Notes under the pieces: generated by a model
What the model saw: the letters and a program-made list of their open reading frames with translations, nothing else
Told to the model about the DNA's origin: nothing
Databases searched by the model: none
Position numbers and translations under genes: made by a program
NCBI GenBank assembly: GCA_002796025.1
Contig: PCVQ01000030.1
Span: forward strand, 2,188-8,514
Length of the DNA stretch: 6,327 bases
Direction: 5' to 3'
Source: Candidatus Peregrinibacteria bacterium CG11_big_fil_rev_8_21_14_0_20_46_8
GTDB taxonomy: Bacteria; Patescibacteriota; Gracilibacteria; UBA1369; UM-FILTER-53-11
In this document: positions 4,499 through 6,327 of the stretch, piece after piece
Layout: every line of letters begins with the position of its first letter
Position numbering within the stretch: position 1 is the first letter of the stretch

Positions 4499-6118
4499 AT
4501 GATTTTTCTCACAATCCTCGCTGTCATCATCATTTTCTCTGTCCTCGTACTCATTCACGAGTATGGTCACTTTGCAGCAGCGCGCCGTGCCGGTATTAAA
4601 GTATTGGAGTTCGGTATCGGATTTCCACCGCGTCTGTACGGAAAAAAAATCGGTGAAACGGAATATACTATTAATGCGATCCCTTTTGGCGGTTTCGTAA
4701 AGCTCTTTGGTGAAGATGCAACCGATCCTAAAATTCTTGCAAACAAGCGCAGCTTTGCGGCGCAGAGCACTTGGGTACGCACCAAAGTAGTTGTTGCTGG
4801 TGTGGTTATGAACTTACTGCTTGCGGTAGTCTTGCTGACCGTTGGTTTTATGTTTGGTATTGAGCCGCTTCTTGTTACACAAGAAGATATCTTTACCCAT
4901 ATTGAGAGCGGCGTTGTACAAACAGCACCGGGCGTCTATGTTGCAAAAGTTGATGAGCAGGTGAGTGGTGTAGATGCAGGTGACCGCATTGTCGCGATCA
5001 ACGGCGAGCCGGTTAACGATATTGCACAAATCGCTCCGTTGCGCGATAAGACAGCCCAAAGTGATATCGACGTGACGCTGGAATCACAAGAAAATTTTCA
5101 GCGGCGTACAGTGCATTTGCCGATACTCGAAGATGGCTCGTTTGGACTTGAGCTTAAGCCGCTTACTCCTTTTCCACGTCTTATTGTACAAGCAGTAGAA
5201 GAGGGGAGTGCTGCCCAGCAGGCCGGCCTGCGCAGCGGCGATATTATTCTCACAATCCATGACGAAGAGATATTCTTCCCCGAAGATCTGCATGCGGCGC
5301 TCGCCGATGCCGGGAGCGGTGTGCAGATGCAGGTTTTGCGCGGTGATGAGCCGACTGGTGTAAAGTACCGCTTTGACCAGCAGGCTCGTGTGGTGATTGC
5401 CGATGTATTTGCCGGTTCTGTTGCAGAGGAGATTGGACTTCAGCGTGGCGACATTATTACTACTATCAATACACAGGATATTCACTATCCCCAAGAGGTT
5501 CAGCAGATGATTGAAAAAAGCAATGGCACAGCCCTTCGCCTCCAAATTCAGCGGCAAGGTCAGGAAGAGCTTCTCGAAAAGACGATCACACTTGAGCCCC
5601 AGTCGCGTCTTGGCATCGCGCTCGATGCTATCGATTCATATAAAAATGCCGACTTCTCATTTTTCCGTACGAGCGTTGTTACCTCACTGCTCGAAGTTGG
5701 TAAGGTGCAGTACTCTCCGGGCGAGGCTATTCGGCAAGCGCTTTCGGAATCTGTTCGGCTTACCGGTTTAACCATTAAAGCTTTTGGCCGGACTCTCGGC
5801 TCACTTGTTTCGCAGTTTACCGTTCCTGCCGATGTTGGCGGTCCGGTACAGATCGCCTACTATACTCATACGTTTATTCAGGAAGGATTCTTTGCACTGC
5901 TTCGATTTACTGCGCTGCTCTCGCTCTCTCTGGCCGTTATTAACATCTTGCCAATTCCTGCACTCGATGGCGGACGCTTTCTTTTTATTCTGATCGAAGT
6001 GGTATTCCGCAGGCGCGTAAATGCACGGCTCGAAGCAATCGTACATACCATCGGATTCATGCTATTGCTTGGCCTTATTGCCTTGGTGACCTACAGCGAT
6101 ATCGTAAAGTTGTTTTAG
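4499..6118 (+). CDS. rseP: RIP zinc metalloprotease, RseP/site-2 protease family, three PDZ-like domains
   Basis: This is an M50-family intramembrane zinc protease that cuts transmembrane substrates, as in sigma-E activation or removal of signal-peptide remnants in other bacteria; its substrate here is unknown. The product is 539 residues. HEYGH at 20-24 lies in the first membrane helix (His20, Glu21 and His24 bind zinc and catalyse). A second helix spans about 97-121. GGPV is at 447-450, and NILPIPALDGG at 482-492 supplies the third zinc ligand, Asp490. Two hydrophobic segments end the protein. Between helices are three PDZ-like repeats, each with a GD-x-I core (Gly161-Asp162, Gly247-Asp248, Gly317-Asp318), beginning near residues 146, 226 and 297. 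E. coli RseP (450 residues) has two. I chose ATG 4499; an in-frame GTG at 4460 lies inside the palindrome and would add a non-homologous 13-residue head. Stop is TAG, close to dnaA. Confidence 0.96.
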   Translation: MIFLTILAVIIIFSVLVLIHEYGHFAAARRAGIKVLEFGIGFPPRLYGKKIGETEYTINAIPFGGFVKLFGEDATDPKILANKRSFAAQSTWVRTKVVVAGVVMNLLLAVVLLTVGFMFGIEPLLVTQEDIFTHIESGVVQTAPGVYVAKVDEQVSGVDAGDRIVAINGEPVNDIAQIAPLRDKTAQSDIDVTLESQENFQRRTVHLPILEDGSFGLELKPLTPFPRLIVQAVEEGSAAQQAGLRSGDIILTIHDEEIFFPEDLHAALADAGSGVQMQVLRGDEPTGVKYRFDQQARVVIADVFAGSVAEEIGLQRGDIITTINTQDIHYPQEVQQMIEKSNGTALRLQIQRQGQEELLEKTITLEPQSRLGIALDAIDSYKNADFSFFRTSVVTSLLEVGKVQYSPGEAIRQALSESVRLTGLTIKAFGRTLGSLVSQFTVPADVGGPVQIAYYTHTFIQEGFFALLRFTALLSLSLAVINILPIPALDGGRFLFILIEVVFRRRVNARLEAIVHTIGFMLLLGLIALVTYSDIVKLF

Positions 6119-6136
6119 CAATGAGATCTGCTAAAA
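6113..6136. other. Perfect 8-bp inverted repeat at the rseP/dnaA junction
   Basis: TTTTAGCA at 6113-6120 and TGCTAAAA at 6129-6136 are exact inverted copies around an 8-base loop. The left arm contains the rseP stop codon and the right arm contains most of the dnaA -10 candidate. No T tract follows on either strand, so it is not an ordinary terminator. It could be an operator or chance in AT-rich sequence. Confidence 0.5.
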
Positions 6137-6137
6137 T
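6129..6137 (+). promoter_or_regulatory. Extended -10 promoter candidate for dnaA
   Basis: TGCTAAAAT combines the extended TGN motif with TAAAAT, five of six to the -10 consensus. A weak -35, TTGTTT at 6110-6115, lies 16 bp upstream. The hexamer ends 9 bases before ATG 6147, so the transcript would start at or just before the start codon. This also argues for ATG 6147 over the in-frame ATG at 6138, which would lie upstream of the transcription start. Confidence 0.5.
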
Positions 6138-6146
6138 ATGGGTCCC

Positions 6147-6327
6147 ATGACTGATACGAAAGAACTTTGGCAGCAGATTTGTGCGCATCTGTATCCGCAA
6201 ATTAGGCACGATCAGTTTTTAACTTGGTTTGCCGATACCGCTATTTTGCGCATCGATAACGGCCTCGTTGTTTTGGGCGTACCTACGCAGTTTGCTCATG
6301 ACTGGATCAGCAAGCACTACCGGAGCA
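6147..6327 (+). CDS. dnaA: Chromosomal replication initiator DnaA, N-terminal part (3' end outside window)
   Basis: DnaA binds oriC and opens the DNA for replication. Only 60 codons are present, covering domain I, which in other bacteria mediates self-association and helicase contacts. The match to the DnaA N-terminal domain is clear: ELWQQICAHL at 6-15 (E. coli LWQQCLARL), QFLTWF at 23-28 (E. coli EFSMWI), a strand with LVVLGVP at 40-46, and QFAHDWISKHY at 48-58 (E. coli RFVLDWVRDKY). The AAA+ and DNA-binding domains lie beyond the window, so intactness cannot be judged. An in-frame ATG at 6138 would add three residues. The gene begins 28 bp after the rseP stop. No DnaA-box cluster (TTATNCACA) is seen upstream, so oriC is not in this window. 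Confidence 0.92.
   Translation, partial: MTDTKELWQQICAHLYPQIRHDQFLTWFADTAILRIDNGLVVLGVPTQFAHDWISKHYRS

Overview
The window reads as an ordinary bacterial housekeeping stretch, with every gene on the + strand and short intergenic gaps. The proteins are clearly bacterial: GroES, GroEL, UMP kinase, ribosome recycling factor, a site-2-type membrane protease and DnaA. The compact layout, the lack of Shine-Dalgarno sequences, the absence of lipid and isoprenoid genes between frr and rseP, and the AT-rich palindromic spacer resemble genomes of the Candidate Phyla Radiation (Patescibacteria, perhaps Parcubacteria-like). That assignment is an inference by resemblance with moderate confidence; there is no rRNA here to settle it. 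Complete genes end in TAA or TAG and contain no in-frame TGA, so nothing suggests the TGA-to-glycine code of Gracilibacteria/SR1.

Layout. (1) 1-483: the 3' end of an unrecognised protein gene whose AGA-rich codon use differs from the rest. (2) 491-2601: a heat-shock operon with a CIRCE operator (HrcA site), groES carrying an N-terminal extension, a 60-bp spacer with a 16-bp tandem repeat, and groEL. It closes with a rho-independent terminator at 2628-2661. (3) 2702-4357: an apparent operon of a small C-terminally anchored membrane protein of unknown function, pyrH and frr, with gaps of only 19 and 11 bp. (4) 4358-4498: a 141-bp AT-rich spacer dominated by an imperfect palindrome of about 114 bp. 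(5) 4499-6118: a RseP/S2P-family protease with three PDZ-like repeats. (6) From 6147 (possibly 6138) to the window end: the first 60 codons of dnaA.

Functionally the window combines chaperonin folding with HrcA-type control, pyrimidine nucleotide supply (UMP to UDP), ribosome recycling, intramembrane proteolysis and replication initiation. pyrH-frr followed by rseP recalls the widespread tsf-pyrH-frr-uppS-cdsA-dxr-rseP cluster with the lipid and isoprenoid genes missing.

I see no dramatic new defence or mobile system. The most interesting signals are in gene expression: no convincing Shine-Dalgarno sequence before any of the six genes whose starts lie in the window, two TGCTANNNT motifs placed exactly 9 nt before an ATG (predicting near-leaderless mRNAs), an identical octamer 11 nt before both groES and groEL, and the long palindrome before rseP. 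No gene-free stretch exceeds 300 bp.
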